From Neobacillus niacini (GTDB lineage: Bacteria > Bacillota > Bacilli > Bacillales > Cytobacillaceae), in the NCBI RefSeq assembly GCF_019749295.1, contig NZ_JACWFG010000002.1:1-64000 (forward strand): a stretch of DNA of 64,000 bases. Direction: 5' to 3'. The notes beneath the pieces were generated by a model. The model made no database searches. It saw only the letters and a program-made list of their open reading frames with translations, and was not told where the DNA came from. The position numbers and the translations under genes are program-made. Every line of letters begins with the position of its first letter. The stretch's first letter is position 1. This document shows, piece by piece, positions 42,176-51,535 of the stretch.

Positions 42176-43588
42176 CTATTCACCTGATCTTGTGTCATCT
42201 TTAATCTGTAGAGATGCGTTCCGTTTTTTCATAAATGGAAACGGGATGCGGAAAAAAGTATAGAGGAGATCTCTACCTTGTCGAGAAGAGATATCCGCCA
42301 AAAAAGGAACCCCAAAGGATTTCAACCTTGTTAAATAAAGGAAAATAAACATCAGACTGATGAAAAATCCATAAATCCCCATAAAGTAGCTAAAAAGGAC
42401 AACAAATACTCTCAAGAGAAAAACATTACCGGTTAGAGACTGGTTAACAAGAGTAAAGCTAGAGATCGCTGTGATTCCAATAATAACGAGGCATGTCGGT
42501 GATGTAATCCCCCCGCGGATAGCTGCATCCCCGATGATTAACCCTCCAAGAACGGCAACGGTTTGTCCAATTCCCTTTGGCAAGCGTGCCCCTCCTTCTT
42601 TAAATAACTCAAACATAACGAGCATGAGCAGGACTTCAATTAATGGTGAAAATGGCAATCCTAACCTCGAAATCGTGATCGTTGCAATAAGCGGAAGAGG
42701 CAATTGTCCTACATTATGTGTGATTAATGCCGTATAAAAACCAGGCAGGAACGTTGTCGTAAATAGACCGATAATACGCAAGGTTCTTTCCATTGAAGCA
42801 TAATAAAAACTCGTATTTTCATCTTCAGGAGTCTTAAATAGAAAAGACAGATCAATGGGTGCAATCAATGCTGTCGGTGCTCCATCCACGATAATCGCAA
42901 ACCTCCCTTGATTGACGGCTTCTGCAACAAAGTCTGCTCTGCCTGTATAATCAATGAGAGGAATAAGCGTAAATTTATTGTCCAATAAATGTTCCATCAA
43001 CATAGAAGAACTTGTTAGAATATCTATATCTAATGCGTTGAGACGGCCATGTATATCGGTTAAAATCTCTTCACTTATAATATCCTTTACATAGAGCAGA
43101 GAAATCTTGGTATTCGTTCGTTTGCCAATCGTGTAATCTTCTACTACGAGTGATTTCGTCCGTAACCTTTTGCGGATTAATCCCAGATTTATCGTGATAT
43201 CCTCAACAAATCCATCCTTCGGTCCGCGTACCGAAACCTCTGCCACCGACTCATCTGGCTGTCTGGATGGAGATTTACTAATGTCATAAAAAATAATACG
43301 ATCTCCGGGAGGTATCACCATCAGCTTCCCTGAAAAAATTGCCTCCTCTATTTTTTCAGAATCGATATCCTTTTTGTTTGTAACCTCCATCTGCAACGAT
43401 TGATAAATGGAGTTGGAAGTTACCATAGAAGCCAAAACAAATGAGGGAATCAGACTCGTATCACATAAGGGTTTACAATAGACAAAAATAAAAGATTTTC
43501 CGTTAGAAAGTTCTTCTTTTATTTCGACATCAGATGATTGGTTAAAAAGCTGCTGCAGATTTACTATTGAAAACAAGTGCTCGTTCAT
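42176..43588 (-). CDS. gerA: Spore germination protein, GerA family
   Basis: A 470-residue receptor subunit: N-terminal soluble domain (about 1-240) and a membrane domain with about five helices (TLRIIGLFTTTFLPGFY, LIEVLLMLVMFELFKEGGAR, LGGLIIGDAAIRGG). In GerA-type receptors this subunit oligomerises into a ligand-gated channel that opens on nutrient binding. It overlaps gerB by 4 bases and abuts gerC. No Ser/Pro-rich N-terminal extension is present. Confidence 0.92.
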   Translation of the reverse strand: MNEHLFSIVNLQQLFNQSSDVEIKEELSNGKSFIFVYCKPLCDTSLIPSFVLASMVTSNSIYQSLQMEVTNKKDIDSEKIEEAIFSGKLMVIPPGDRIIFYDISKSPSRQPDESVAEVSVRGPKDGFVEDITINLGLIRKRLRTKSLVVEDYTIGKRTNTKISLLYVKDIISEEILTDIHGRLNALDIDILTSSSMLMEHLLDNKFTLIPLIDYTGRADFVAEAVNQGRFAIIVDGAPTALIAPIDLSFLFKTPEDENTSFYYASMERTLRIIGLFTTTFLPGFYTALITHNVGQLPLPLIATITISRLGLPFSPLIEVLLMLVMFELFKEGGARLPKGIGQTVAVLGGLIIGDAAIRGGITSPTCLVIIGITAISSFTLVNQSLTGNVFLLRVFVVLFSYFMGIYGFFISLMFIFLYLTRLKSFGVPFLADISSRQGRDLLYTFFRIPFPFMKKRNASLQIKDDTRSGE

Positions 43589-44673
43589 GATTCAATCTTG
43601 CCTCCTGACCACTTCTGCTTGTTTTTCACGATATATACCGCCAAGATTGAGATTTGTATGGTTAAGAAAAAGAACGACAGCGGTCTGTAATATCCATAGA
43701 TAATGGTAGAAAATGTGCTTTGATTAAAAGGATACATACAGGCGGCAAAAAGGATAAGGTATAGAAACCTTACGATCTTTACCTTCGCCGCTCCCTTGGT
43801 AAGAATTCGAGAGGCGATGTATACAAATAAGCTTATTCTTATTACTCCACCTGAAAGCCACTGATAAATCGCAAAAAAATCTGCATGAGAAAAATATCTC
43901 CCAATTGAAATTAAGCGCCACTCTTCATAAGCAGGATATCGATAATCTGAAGCCTTCTCTGGCCCAAACTCAACAATCGCCGCCATAGTAGGTCCTAGCG
44001 TTAACCCGATGATAAACAAGCCAACATAAAATAATTGCTTTCTTGAAACAGCCTTTTGTAATACTGGAGTTAAAAAAATGATGATAAATAGCTCTAAGAT
44101 GGGTAACGAAGTATAGAGAAGCCCCTTGGTCATGGGTAAATAACCATCCGTAAACAATGGGAACAACAGTTCATAATGTTTTTTCTTCATATTAGCAGTT
44201 GAAATAAATACACCTAAGAATAGAACGATGGGACAAAGGACACTGCTTAAGAGCCCAATCGAAAACAAGCCAGACTCCGTACATAACAAACAGAAAAGAA
44301 GGAGCACCAGTGCCAGTGTAAAACTGCTAAATCCTTGCATGTAGCTTAATTGTGACCAAAAAATGATATCCTGTGCCGTCACAAATGCATCAATCAGCAA
44401 ATACATGGCTAATGGCAATAGAAGCAGGTAATAACTAAGCGTGCCCCCTTTATCCTTTAAAAGCTGAATGATGGAAGTTTTGTTTATGATTGCGACAATC
44501 TTATAAAGAACATATATCCATAAAGGCAGAATGAAGAGCGTTGCTAGGATACTAATCCAAGAATCTCTTTTGGCCGCCCTTAACAGAAAGGGAATGATCT
44601 CCACATGCGCAAACAGTCCCACAGAAAGTAAAATCATGTACACAATTGAAATAAACCGTAACTTATTCTGCAT
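43585..44673 (-). CDS. gerB: Spore germination protein, GerB family (APC-type transporter fold)
   Basis: A 362-residue membrane protein with about ten helices, of the GerAB/amino-acid permease-like family. It is the subunit that binds the nutrient germinant. Typical features are the first helix FISIVYMILLSVGLFAHVE, an RDSWIS loop, and TDGYLPMTKGLLYTSLP in the middle. It is the first gene of the operon, so the order is B-A-C rather than the usual A-B-C. A sigma-G-like promoter lies upstream. Confidence 0.88.
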   Translation of the reverse strand: MQNKLRFISIVYMILLSVGLFAHVEIIPFLLRAAKRDSWISILATLFILPLWIYVLYKIVAIINKTSIIQLLKDKGGTLSYYLLLLPLAMYLLIDAFVTAQDIIFWSQLSYMQGFSSFTLALVLLLFCLLCTESGLFSIGLLSSVLCPIVLFLGVFISTANMKKKHYELLFPLFTDGYLPMTKGLLYTSLPILELFIIIFLTPVLQKAVSRKQLFYVGLFIIGLTLGPTMAAIVEFGPEKASDYRYPAYEEWRLISIGRYFSHADFFAIYQWLSGGVIRISLFVYIASRILTKGAAKVKIVRFLYLILFAACMYPFNQSTFSTIIYGYYRPLSFFFLTIQISILAVYIVKNKQKWSGGKIES

Positions 44674-44695
44674 TGAGTAATTTCCTTTTTTTACA

Positions 44696-44726
44696 TATTA
44701 TTCATCTAACGTCTGAAACCTATGCA
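44696..44726 (-). promoter_or_regulatory. Sigma-G-like promoter of the ger operon
   Basis: On the minus strand TGCATA (44726-44721), 18 bases, AATAATA (44702-44696). This is close to the forespore sigma-G pattern (TGHATA, CATAMTA). Germinant receptor operons are known sigma-G targets. It ends about 22 bases before the gerB ATG. Confidence 0.4.
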
Positions 44727-44743
44727 ACGGGTTTCCATGCCGT

Positions 44744-44796
44744 AGGAACGGTTCTTCCGGCTTTTTTATTTACACATTGCCACAAGGACCGTCCCC
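44744..44796. repeat. GGGACGGTTC inverted-repeat element, copy 5
   Basis: AGGAACGGTTCTT and AAGGACCGTCCCC face each other over 27 bases and share the inner CCGGCTTTTTT with copy 4. Unusually, this copy lies between two divergent genes, just upstream of the ger promoter. Confidence 0.8.
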
Positions 44797-44897
44797 ATGG
44801 TCTCTCTCATCAATTTCTAATGTTCCTATCCTTTTATTCTCATTTTCGCTGGATATAGTGTAAGTGTAGAAGAAAACAACACAAGGAGGAAATAAAA

Positions 44898-45425
44898 ATG
44901 AAAAAGAAAATGATGATCGGTGGTTTATCAGTATTATTACTGTTTGGCGGTGCAGCTGCTGTTGGTGCTTCAAAAAGCGGGACTCAGCCAGATGATTCTA
45001 TTCATGCAGATGACAAAAATACCTCTACTATAGTGGAGTCACAAAAGTTACCTGAAATTTCCGCAGGACAAGAGATTGAGTTAGAAACGGAGCATGGCAA
45101 AACGTTTTATAAAGTAGAGACAGATGATGATAGCAGCAATTCTTCCACTCAAAATGCCAATAGCACTAGCATATCCATTGACGAAGCAAGTAAAATTGCT
45201 CTTAACAAAGTAAGTGGAACGATTACTGAAGTTGAAAAGGAAATGGAACATGGCAGACTAGAATATAAATTTGAAATTCATTCTAATCGCGGCGAAGCAG
45301 ACGTACGGGTTGATGCGGAGACTGGCAAAGTAACAAGAGTTGAGTTTGACGATGACGATCACGATGATTTTGATGATAACGACGATGATAATGATGATGG
45401 TGATGGTGATGACCGCGATGAGTAA
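44898..45425 (+). CDS. Secreted PepSY-domain protein with poly-Asp tail
   Basis: A 175-residue protein. A signal peptide or signal anchor (about 1-24) is followed by a spacer and one PepSY domain (about 95-150: SIDEASKIALNKVSGTITEVE, then YKFEIHSNRGEADVRVDAETGKV). The C-terminus is almost pure Asp with some Asn, Gly and Arg (about 151-175). PepSY domains often modulate proteases or bind metals; the acidic tail could bind Ca2+ or other cations. AGGAGG precedes the ATG. It is divergent from the ger operon. Confidence 0.82.
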   Translation: MKKKMMIGGLSVLLLFGGAAAVGASKSGTQPDDSIHADDKNTSTIVESQKLPEISAGQEIELETEHGKTFYKVETDDDSSNSSTQNANSTSISIDEASKIALNKVSGTITEVEKEMEHGRLEYKFEIHSNRGEADVRVDAETGKVTRVEFDDDDHDDFDDNDDDNDDGDGDDRDE

Positions 45426-45463
45426 TAGTCGTCATTTCGACCAATTCCATTTTAAAAATATCC

Positions 45464-45543
45464 AATCAAACGTTTGATTAAAATAACCTTATTTCTTTTC
45501 CCTAAAGAATAATTGTATATTTTCCAGGAAATTTTTTGTCGAA
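45464..45543. repeat. Duplicated module: palindrome plus Spo0A box, copy 2
   Basis: AATCAAACGTTTGATT (45464-45479) and TTTGTCGAA (45535-45543), with the same spacing as at 37004-37083; the sequence just before the box (TTTCC.....AAAT.TTTTGTCGA) is also similar. It sits 38 bases after the PepSY stop and is not in front of a plus-strand gene. Confidence 0.6.
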
Positions 45544-45817
45544 GTATGGGTAGTGTTTCATCCCTCATTTCATAACCAATCGACAACTTCCTTACCCTAC
45601 TAAATAATCGCGATTAGATAGCTTAAAAGTTCCATTTCGAGGTGGTTTTCTTAAAATAATAACAGTCGTATCGGCCATCGATATGGGTATATAAAAAGTA
45701 AAAGTCGCTTTAGACTCGTACCAACAATAATAGACAGTATAGTGAGCTTGGGGGACTTGAGTTCATATCTACTGGACTCATGTCCTTTAATTTTCGCCTC
45801 ATTTTTAGAGTAACCAG

Positions 45818-46015
45818 CAAAAGTAAGATAAGCGGAGATATTCCGGTTAAATGCATTATGGAGTTCATTTCGGGGTAAATAAGCGGAGGATTTCCGCTTA
45901 TGCAAAGCAAAATCGCCTATTTTCAAATTTATTGAATCAATAGACGGAATTTCTCCGTCTATTGATGTTTTTTTAAATTATATTTATTAATTAAACGGAA
46001 ATTTTCCGTCTATTT
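45818..46015. repeat. Palindrome-rich ~198-bp repeat, left copy
   Basis: Contains four short hairpins: AGCGGAGATATTCCGGTT (degenerate), TAAGCGGAGGATTTCCGCTTA, ATAGACGGAATTTCTCCGTC with TAT, and an AACGGAAATTTTCCGTCTA variant. It aligns along its whole length with 51300-51497. Nothing else was seen in the 681-base gap 45426-46106 apart from the module at 45464. Confidence 0.8.
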
Positions 46016-46106
46016 ATCAGCTCATTTGCTTACTCGCTCCCCCAACCGATATATACAAATGCACCCGAAAACAGAATCCTTTATGTCCAGCTAACACCGT
46101 TGTCTC

Positions 46107-48683
46107 CTATATATTTTCCTGCTTTAAGCTCTCGATGATATTGTCATTTTTTATTTTTGAAATTGAATAGAGCATTGCAGAGCCGACAATTAGGAATATC
46201 ACAACAATGACGAACAGTATGCTCATCCATGGCAGCTGAAATCCGTATTCAAAGGTATAGTTTGTGGAGCGGTGAATCGCTAACATAACGAGGACGCTGA
46301 TGGGCAGTCCATAGGTAAGGGCCTTTACTCCATAAAAAATACTTTCATATTGGATCATTTTATTAAATCCTTTTGGGGTCATACCGACCGAGCGCAGCAT
46401 CGCAAATTCCCGTTTCCGCAGCGAAATGCTGGTGGATATGGTATTAAAGATATTGGCAATCGAGATAAGCGAAATTAGCGTGATGAACCCATAGGTAAAG
46501 ACAGACATCAGCAAAATCATCTGTTCATCTTGCTGTCGCTGCTGGTAGACATTGAATACATATACGTTTGAATCTTTCCGGTCTTCAATCATCGTTTGTG
46601 TCGCCATTGGGTCTGAACTATTGAGATACACATAAGGGTACGCCTCAATGTCCGTATTCGCTAACAAGGAATCCATTGTATCTTGTGGGACGATAAGAGT
46701 CACGCCGCCGACGACAACGGAACTGATGCCCATTGGCATTTTGTCAGTCAATGCACCCACTTGAACGGTGGCGAATACTTCTTGTTTCGGTTGTTCACTC
46801 TCCGTATCCCCTGTTGGCATTGTAGCTAAGTCGATTTTCTTCCCCACTTCTGACTCAATCGATTTTGTTTCAATGATTTTTCCGCTACTGCCATCTTCAT
46901 AGGTAATTTGGTCAATGACAATGGCTCTTGGTGCGTCTTGTTTCGAAAATTCTTTCGGGTCCACACCGACTTGCGCTGCATAAGCATTAAAGCTTTTTTG
47001 ATCCAAACCATGCAGCATTACATAATAAAGATACTTTCCATCCTGCGCTTCCAATTGGTTTTTCAGATGATCAGGTACTTCTTCTTTCCCGATGAGCGCT
47101 GTCAAGCTTGCTTCCTCTATGATGGTAGATTTGGTCACATAATCAAGCTTTGTGTAGTCTGCCAAATCTTCCTTCTCCACCTGGTTGCCGCTAATTTGAA
47201 TATCATAGTTCAGTTCATCTTGTGACATGCTCAGTGATTTTTTTAGATTGTCAGTAAAAAAGGTGACCGTAAGGAATAGGACAATGCTAATCACGAGCGA
47301 GAACACAGTGGCCAAGTATTTTTTCTTATTTCTTTTGACATTCTTTAACCCGATTTCGGCTTCAAGCCCAAAGATTTTTCGGACAAGCTTTGATGTTTTC
47401 ACCGCTTTTCCTGTGAGTTTGATGTCTTGGGTTTGCCGGATTGCATCAATCGCAGAAACCTTTGATGCTCTTTGTGCCGGAACGAAGGTAGATATAAAGA
47501 TTGTCAGAATTGAAATCCCGCAGGCAATGAGAATCGATGATGGTGTGACGACCAATTCGAGATTTTCGGAAATTCCGAGAGCCTCTTCTAAAAGACCGTT
47601 AATTAAAACAAAGGTAATTCCAATGCCTGCTAGACCTGCCAGAATTCCAATTGGGATACTGATGGAACCAATTACCGCTCCTTCAAAAAAGACAGAATTC
47701 CGCTTTTGTCTTTTGGTTGCGCCAACACTTGCAAGCATTCCTAAATGTCTAGTCCGCTCGGATACACTAATCGAGAAGGCGTTATATATCAGCGCCACAG
47801 AACCAATGATAATGACGCTCATAATGATGGTGGTTAAAGAGAGAAGGGTCTTGTGTAATTGAGCATTATTTGTCACGCCATAGTAACGAAGCAATTCGCC
47901 ATTATAATTTACTTTCTCAATCCCTTCCGTGGCAGCAAGACTTTTCGCATGTTTATAGAGAGAACGGTCGACTTTCGTTAACATAACAAAAGCATCGACA
48001 GTATTGGTATCGCTGACTTCTGTTTCATCAATAAAGCCAATCGCGGTGTAACCAGGTGACCATGTCGGTTCCCACGTAGGACGTTCAATCAATCCGACAA
48101 TCGTGACCGTTTTGGTTTCATTGGTTCGTAATTCCTCAATGATACCGTCCTCATCCCGTTGGATAAAATCTGTCTGAGTGAGCTTTTTTTCCGTTACTGT
48201 GCTCACCCGCTCACCGATATCCACTGTGAGTTGATCGCCAATTTTAAGATCGACCTTTCCGTTTTTAATGATCGCTTCGGAAATCGCAATCTCATTCTCA
48301 GTGCGAGGAAGTCTGCCCTCGACCACTTCCATAGGAAAATGCTTCAACCCAGCCACATTATAATTTTGAAAAAATAAATAAGGTTTATCTTCATTTTCTG
48401 ATTCTTTTAAATCCGAATAGCCAGTACTTGAGAGAATCATGGTTTTCGTCTCGCTGTCTTCTTCAATGGCTTTGATTTGGTCGTTGTTGACATCTTTATA
48501 CAGAACATGCCATTCTCCATGTTTGGCGATATGCTGGCGGACCATTAAATCTAAAAAAGAATACCCGAGGGTGGTCACGGCGGTAATCATCGCCACCGAA
48601 ATAATCACACCGATCATCGTTACCAGGGTCCGGCGTTTGTTTTCTTTCAAGTGCCTGACCGTGACTTTTTGGACAATATTCAT
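46107..48683 (-). CDS. ABC transporter permease, FtsX/MacB-like, 858 aa
   Basis: A permease with an N-terminal helix (about 19-41), a large extracellular domain, and two FtsX core domains: helices around 285-425 (SVALIYNAFSISVSERTRHLG, VGATKRQKR) and around 730-850 (IANIFNTISTSISLRKREFA, SVGMTPKGF). The second half opens with another membrane helix (ATVFSLVISIVLFLTVTFF) and an extracellular domain, so the protein is an internal duplication. Such transporters move lipids or peptides, or act in antimicrobial-peptide sensing and release. It overlaps the ATPase gene by 4 bases. Confidence 0.88.
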   Translation of the reverse strand: MNIVQKVTVRHLKENKRRTLVTMIGVIISVAMITAVTTLGYSFLDLMVRQHIAKHGEWHVLYKDVNNDQIKAIEEDSETKTMILSSTGYSDLKESENEDKPYLFFQNYNVAGLKHFPMEVVEGRLPRTENEIAISEAIIKNGKVDLKIGDQLTVDIGERVSTVTEKKLTQTDFIQRDEDGIIEELRTNETKTVTIVGLIERPTWEPTWSPGYTAIGFIDETEVSDTNTVDAFVMLTKVDRSLYKHAKSLAATEGIEKVNYNGELLRYYGVTNNAQLHKTLLSLTTIIMSVIIIGSVALIYNAFSISVSERTRHLGMLASVGATKRQKRNSVFFEGAVIGSISIPIGILAGLAGIGITFVLINGLLEEALGISENLELVVTPSSILIACGISILTIFISTFVPAQRASKVSAIDAIRQTQDIKLTGKAVKTSKLVRKIFGLEAEIGLKNVKRNKKKYLATVFSLVISIVLFLTVTFFTDNLKKSLSMSQDELNYDIQISGNQVEKEDLADYTKLDYVTKSTIIEEASLTALIGKEEVPDHLKNQLEAQDGKYLYYVMLHGLDQKSFNAYAAQVGVDPKEFSKQDAPRAIVIDQITYEDGSSGKIIETKSIESEVGKKIDLATMPTGDTESEQPKQEVFATVQVGALTDKMPMGISSVVVGGVTLIVPQDTMDSLLANTDIEAYPYVYLNSSDPMATQTMIEDRKDSNVYVFNVYQQRQQDEQMILLMSVFTYGFITLISLISIANIFNTISTSISLRKREFAMLRSVGMTPKGFNKMIQYESIFYGVKALTYGLPISVLVMLAIHRSTNYTFEYGFQLPWMSILFVIVVIFLIVGSAMLYSISKIKNDNIIESLKQENI

Positions 48684-49363
48684 GGACGAATCACCTCATC
48701 CCTGGCAACCTTGCCATCTTCAATGGCAATAATCCTATCGGCCTGCAGGGCGATACGCTCATCATGAGTGATCACAATCAGTGTTTGATTGTAAGTTTTG
48801 TTAAACATCTTGAGCAGTTCCATGATTTCCTTGCTATTTTTACTATCGAGATTTCCTGTCGGCTCATCGGCAAGCATAATCGCAGGATTGCTGATTAACG
48901 CCCGTCCAATCGATACGCGCTGCTGCTGGCCGCCGGAAAGCTGGTTCGGCAGGTGGGAAAGCCGCTCGCTCAAACCTAGGATTTCAACCACTTTGTTAAA
49001 ATGACTGGAATCCACCTTTTGCTCATCTAGGAGCATCGGCAGCGTGATATTTTCTTCCACTGTTAAAATAGGAATCAAATTATAGAATTGATAAATCAAG
49101 CCGATTTGTCTGCGTCTAAAAATTGCCAGCTGCGTTTCATTTAAATCATAAATATCCGTCTGATCAATCATGACCTTACCGCTCGTGGGCCGGTCAACCC
49201 CGCCTAGTAAATGAAGAAGCGTTGACTTACCCGATCCAGACGGTCCGATGATGCAGACAAATTCCCCTTTTTTCACCGAAAAAGATACATCATCAAGTGC
49301 AGTAACCGCGGTTTCACCTTTGCCATATACCTTTGATAGGTTCTTTACTTCTACTATATTCAT
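48680..49363 (-). CDS. ABC transporter ATP-binding protein (LolD/MacB type)
   Basis: A 227-residue ATPase: Walker [10 protein letters not shown] (about 39-47), Q-loop IYQFYNLIP, signature [15 protein letters not shown], Walker [13 protein letters not shown] and a switch His in VITHD. The family pairs with FtsX-type permeases, and the permease gene follows with a 4-base overlap. It lies downstream of a two-component system, which may regulate it. Confidence 0.95.
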   Translation of the reverse strand: MNIVEVKNLSKVYGKGETAVTALDDVSFSVKKGEFVCIIGPSGSGKSTLLHLLGGVDRPTSGKVMIDQTDIYDLNETQLAIFRRRQIGLIYQFYNLIPILTVEENITLPMLLDEQKVDSSHFNKVVEILGLSERLSHLPNQLSGGQQQRVSIGRALISNPAIMLADEPTGNLDSKNSKEIMELLKMFNKTYNQTLIVITHDERIALQADRIIAIEDGKVARDEVIRP

Positions 49364-49467
49364 AAGAAAACCTCCATTATTTCTTTATCTTGAGGTTAGT
49401 ATATCGAGCGAGTATGACTTTAAAGTGACTCTTAAGTGACTATTTATTCACATTGGGGGCAGTTCCA

Positions 49468-49500
49468 TAAAAAGAAGCAGGCAATCTAGATTACCTGCTT
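49468..49500 (-). terminator. Terminator at the end of the two-component operon
   Basis: On the minus strand AAGCAGGTAATC and GATTGCCTGCTT pair, followed by CTTTTTAT. The hairpin overlaps the last codons of the histidine kinase (stop at 49486). It separates the kinase gene from the ABC genes, which therefore need their own promoter in 49364-49467. Confidence 0.75.
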
Positions 49501-50499
49501 GTAAAACTTTATCTGAAAAGTTGTGCCCGCACCAGGTTTGCTTTTCACTTCAATATCGCCATGCTGACTCGTGATGATGCTATACGCCATCGCAAGACCG
49601 ATGCCGACACTTTCATCGCTCGCATTTTCCCCTTTGTAAAACCGTCTAAATATGTAAGGAAGATCCTCCTTTGGTATGCCTTTCCCGTTGTCAGAGATAC
49701 TTATTTCTGTGAATAAAGCATTTTCGGAAAAGCGAATAGAGATTTCACCGCCTTCGGACGTGTGCTCTATAGCGTTTTTGATGATATTAATGAGAGCTTC
49801 CGCCGTCCATTTATAGTCTCCTAAAAAGGCTGCTTGCTCATCCCCATTGATTTTTAGCTGTTGCATCTTTATATCCATCGGAATCAGTAATGGATCTGTG
49901 GCTGCCAGAATAAGGGAAGCGACCTGGACCTTTTCCTTTTTAAAGGTAATCGTACCGGCGTCGATTTTGGAAAGTTTTAATAGAGAAGACACCAGCCATT
50001 CCATACGTTCAAGCTGCAATCTAAGATTCCGGGTGAATTCTGCCCGCTTTCCATCCTCTAAACCTTTGTCACGCAGCAAATCGGCCATGACAATCATTGA
50101 GGTAAGCGGCGTTTTTAATTGGTGAGAGATATCGGAAATCGCATTGGTCAATTTTGCTTTATCTTCGTGCAACACGGCTCCCTGTTCAGAAAGCATTCTT
50201 GTCACTTTAAAAATATCACTTTTTAAGAGGCTCAGCTCACCTTCATAGTTATCCCGGACGTCCAAGTGAAAGTCGCCGCTGCTTATTTTTTTTAAATAGC
50301 CTGAGAGTCTTTCAATTTCACGGTACCGCCATTTCGTAAAAATCATACTGCTGCTAATGAGTAAAATCGAAACCGCTAGCACCAAGCCGGCTGCCGGCAA
50401 TGATACAAATAGAGCCCCTGCGGCTGTACCGATGACACTTATTGAAAGAAGAAAAGTGAGTAGAATTTGAATTTCTCTGTTGCGCAGCAACTCAATCAC
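49486..50499 (-). CDS. Sensor histidine kinase
   Basis: A 337-residue membrane kinase with two adjacent helices (about 11-53) and almost no extracellular loop, a HAMP-like segment, a HisKA domain with the phospho-acceptor His in ISDISHQLKTPLTSM (about 127-141), and an HATPase domain with N box NIIKNAIEHT, G1 DNGKGIP and G2 GIGLAMAYSI. The short loop is typical of kinases that sense stress inside the membrane or through a partner ABC transporter. GTG 50499 overlaps the response regulator gene by 8 bases. Confidence 0.92.
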   Translation of the reverse strand: MIELLRNREIQILLTFLLSISVIGTAAGALFVSLPAAGLVLAVSILLISSSMIFTKWRYREIERLSGYLKKISSGDFHLDVRDNYEGELSLLKSDIFKVTRMLSEQGAVLHEDKAKLTNAISDISHQLKTPLTSMIVMADLLRDKGLEDGKRAEFTRNLRLQLERMEWLVSSLLKLSKIDAGTITFKKEKVQVASLILAATDPLLIPMDIKMQQLKINGDEQAAFLGDYKWTAEALINIIKNAIEHTSEGGEISIRFSENALFTEISISDNGKGIPKEDLPYIFRRFYKGENASDESVGIGLAMAYSIITSQHGDIEVKSKPGAGTTFQIKFYKQVI

Positions 50500-51175
50500 C
50501 CACCTTATAACCCATGCCGCGTACTGTTTTTAATATCGTTGGTTTCTGAGGGTCATCCTCTAACTTTTCCCGCAATCGTTTGATATAGACGGTCAAGGTA
50601 TTATCATTGACGAAGTCCCCGGCAACATCCCAAATGCGGTCTAGCAGCTGTGCGCGTGTGAGAACTTGTCCAATGTGAGTGGCGAACAAGAGGAAAAGCC
50701 GATATTCTAAGGCGGTTAAGATGATCTCCTGGCCATTCTTGTAAACCTTTCCTTCTAATATGTTAATCTGAATATTTTCAAGATCAATGGTATTTTTCAG
50801 TTGGGAATGGAGGTTGTAGCGGCGATAGACTGTTTTTATTCTCGAAATGAGCTCTCGAATTCGAAACGGCTTGGTAATATAATCATCTGCCCCCATATCA
50901 AGCCCCATCACGACATTCACTTCATCATCAAAAGCCGTTAAGAAAATAACTGGGATTTCGCGGCGCTGCTTCACACTTTTACACAAGTCATACCCGCTTC
51001 CATCCGGTAAGGACAAGTCAAATAAACATAAATCGATTTCTCCGATACGCTGATGGATCACCTCTATTGCGGAAGCTGCGGTATGACAAAGCAGTATTTC
51101 ATAGCCTTCCTGTTTCAAGGAATACTCCAATCCCGAAGCAATCGTCCGGTCATCTTCCACCACTAAGAGTTTCAT
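50492..51175 (-). CDS. OmpR-family response regulator
   Basis: A 227-residue regulator. Receiver domain: acidic pair EDD (7-9), phospho-acceptor Asp in LCLFDLSLPDGSG (about 53), Thr in VIFLTAF, Lys in DDYITKPF. The C-terminal winged helix (about 130-225) shows LTALEYRLFLLFATHIGQVL and IKRLREKLEDDP. Together with the kinase downstream it probably controls the ABC transporter genes. Confidence 0.93.
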   Translation of the reverse strand: MKLLVVEDDRTIASGLEYSLKQEGYEILLCHTAASAIEVIHQRIGEIDLCLFDLSLPDGSGYDLCKSVKQRREIPVIFLTAFDDEVNVVMGLDMGADDYITKPFRIRELISRIKTVYRRYNLHSQLKNTIDLENIQINILEGKVYKNGQEIILTALEYRLFLLFATHIGQVLTRAQLLDRIWDVAGDFVNDNTLTVYIKRLREKLEDDPQKPTILKTVRGMGYKVGD

Positions 51176-51299
51176 TTGCGTTCATCCTAACATACCGTTT
51201 TCTTTAATCTTATTGGAACAGCGAGGAACCGTCAAAAAATCCGGTATGCGAAATGGGCTGGATGAAAATTTCCTTAGTAAAATACATGCCGAAATTTCG

Positions 51300-51497
51300 C
51301 AAAAGTAAATAAGCGGAGATATTCCGCTTAAATTCAAAATGGAGCTACTTCAGAGGTAAATAAGCGGAGTTTTTCCGCTTATGCACAGCAAAATCCCCTA
51401 TTTTCAACTAATATGAATCAATAGACGGAATTTCTCCGTCTATTGAAGCTTTTTTTATCAATAGCTGCTAATTAATCGGAATACTTCCGTCTATTTA
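51300..51497. repeat. Palindrome-rich ~198-bp repeat, right copy
   Basis: Same order of hairpins as at 45818-46015, the first now perfect (TAAGCGGAGATATTCCGCTTA), then TAAGCGGAGTTTTTCCGCTTA, ATAGACGGAATTTCTCCGTC and a TCGGAATACTTCCG variant. The shared linkers (ATGCA.AGCAAAATC.CCTATTTTCAA) show true homology. With the left copy it flanks the ABC/two-component block in the same orientation. The 454-base gap 51176-51629 contains little else. Confidence 0.8.
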
Positions 51498-51535
51498 ACT
51501 TTCAACATAATCATGATTGGTTTCCGTAGATAAAA

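Noticed and set aside
45651-45926. Minus-strand frame of 91 codons between the PepSY gene and the ABC permease
   Set aside because: It partly translates the palindromic intergenic repeat; no start signal and biased composition typical of repeat read-through.
45818-46015. Palindromic unit repeats as a CRISPR or riboswitch
   Set aside because: The hairpins differ from one another, spacers are unequal, and the module is duplicated elsewhere as a whole; a dispersed repeat explains it better.
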